Of a stretch of 6,042 bases of DNA, positions 5,873 to 6,042 are shown in pieces (position 1 is the stretch's first letter; each line of letters starts with the position of its first letter). The notes under the pieces are model-generated. The model was not told the DNA's origin, ran no database searches, and saw nothing but the letters and a program-made list of their open reading frames with translations. Location of the stretch: assembly GCA_022241475.1 (NCBI GenBank), contig JAKOMT010000009.1, positions 92,610 through 98,651 on the forward strand, in the 5' to 3' direction. The translations under genes were made by a program, and so were the position numbers. The stretch is from Microvirga sp. Lineage in GTDB: Bacteria > Pseudomonadota > Alphaproteobacteria > Rhizobiales > Beijerinckiaceae.

Positions 5873-5904
5873 ACAAAACCCCGCCTGTTGGGGCGGGGTT
5901 TTGT
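5873..5904 (-). terminator. Rho-independent terminator downstream of the initiator tRNA (possibly bidirectional)
   Basis: ACAAAACCCCGCC (5873-5885) and GGCGGGGTTTTGT (5892-5904) are exact reverse complements across 13 bases, with a 6-base loop. On the minus strand the GC stem is followed by TTTTGT, the classical arrangement, and lies 8 bases beyond the tRNA 3' end. Because the A/T tails are symmetric it can also end plus-strand transcripts reaching it from the left. Confidence 0.9.
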
Positions 5905-5912
5905 GCTGTTTT

Positions 5913-5989
<77 letters not shown>

Positions 5990-6042
5990 GAGGGTTTGTG
6001 ATTGCGTGAGGATGATGGCTTGGCTTGTGCATTGTGCTTGTC

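Noticed and set aside
5424..5876. 150-codon minus-strand frame overlapping the terminator
   Set aside because: It would start inside the terminator stem next to the tRNA, and its composition is that of a random GC-rich frame.
5990..6042. Promoter of the initiator tRNA
   Set aside because: GACA at the window edge might be a truncated -35 box, but no -10 at a suitable distance could be identified.

Overview
The window reads as chromosomal DNA from a GC-rich alphaproteobacterium, most likely a member of the Hyphomicrobiales (Rhizobiales). This rests on high GC with strong G/C third-position bias in every gene, alphaproteobacterial-style family 1 (Ugp/MalK-type) transport proteins, and an initiator tRNA whose anticodon stem has A29:U41 in place of the usual G29:C41, a variant I recall from rhizobia. 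The genus cannot be fixed from this window.

Layout: (1) 1-184, minus strand, is the N-terminal part of a DeoR-family repressor that runs off the left edge. (2) 185-238 is a short divergent control region. (3) 239-871 encodes a SLOG/LOG-like Rossmann protein (TIGR00725 type) with an N-terminal extension of about 58 residues. (4) 922-5102 is a complete binding-protein-dependent ABC importer in the order ATPase (922-2049), permease 1 (2040-2939), permease 2 (2936-3766), solute-binding protein (3849-5102). The first three genes overlap by 10 and 4 bases and are probably translationally coupled; the binding protein is last, after an 82-base gap. (5) 5103-5872 has no intact gene. It holds two strong hairpins, a probable dispersed-repeat remnant, a decayed ugpB-like gene start, and a short C-terminus-like open frame. 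(6) 5873-5904 is a rho-independent terminator and 5913-5989 an initiator tRNA (fMet, CAT) on the minus strand.

How the genes could work together: the solute-binding protein captures a carbohydrate, polyol or glycerol-phosphate-like solute in the periplasm, the two permeases form the channel, and the MalK/UgpC-type ATPase drives import. The divergent DeoR-type regulator is the natural candidate to control the set in response to a phosphorylated catabolic intermediate. The job of the SLOG protein is unknown. The substrate cannot be read from sequence: the intact binding protein lacks the N-terminal WH-x-M signature of UgpB, while the decayed fragment downstream carries it.

I see no CRISPR array, complete insertion sequence, phage gene or defence system. 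The locus is mostly ordinary metabolism. The points worth following are the ugpB remnant, the SLOG gene inside a transport locus, the inverted repeat at the importer promoter, and the initiator tRNA variant.
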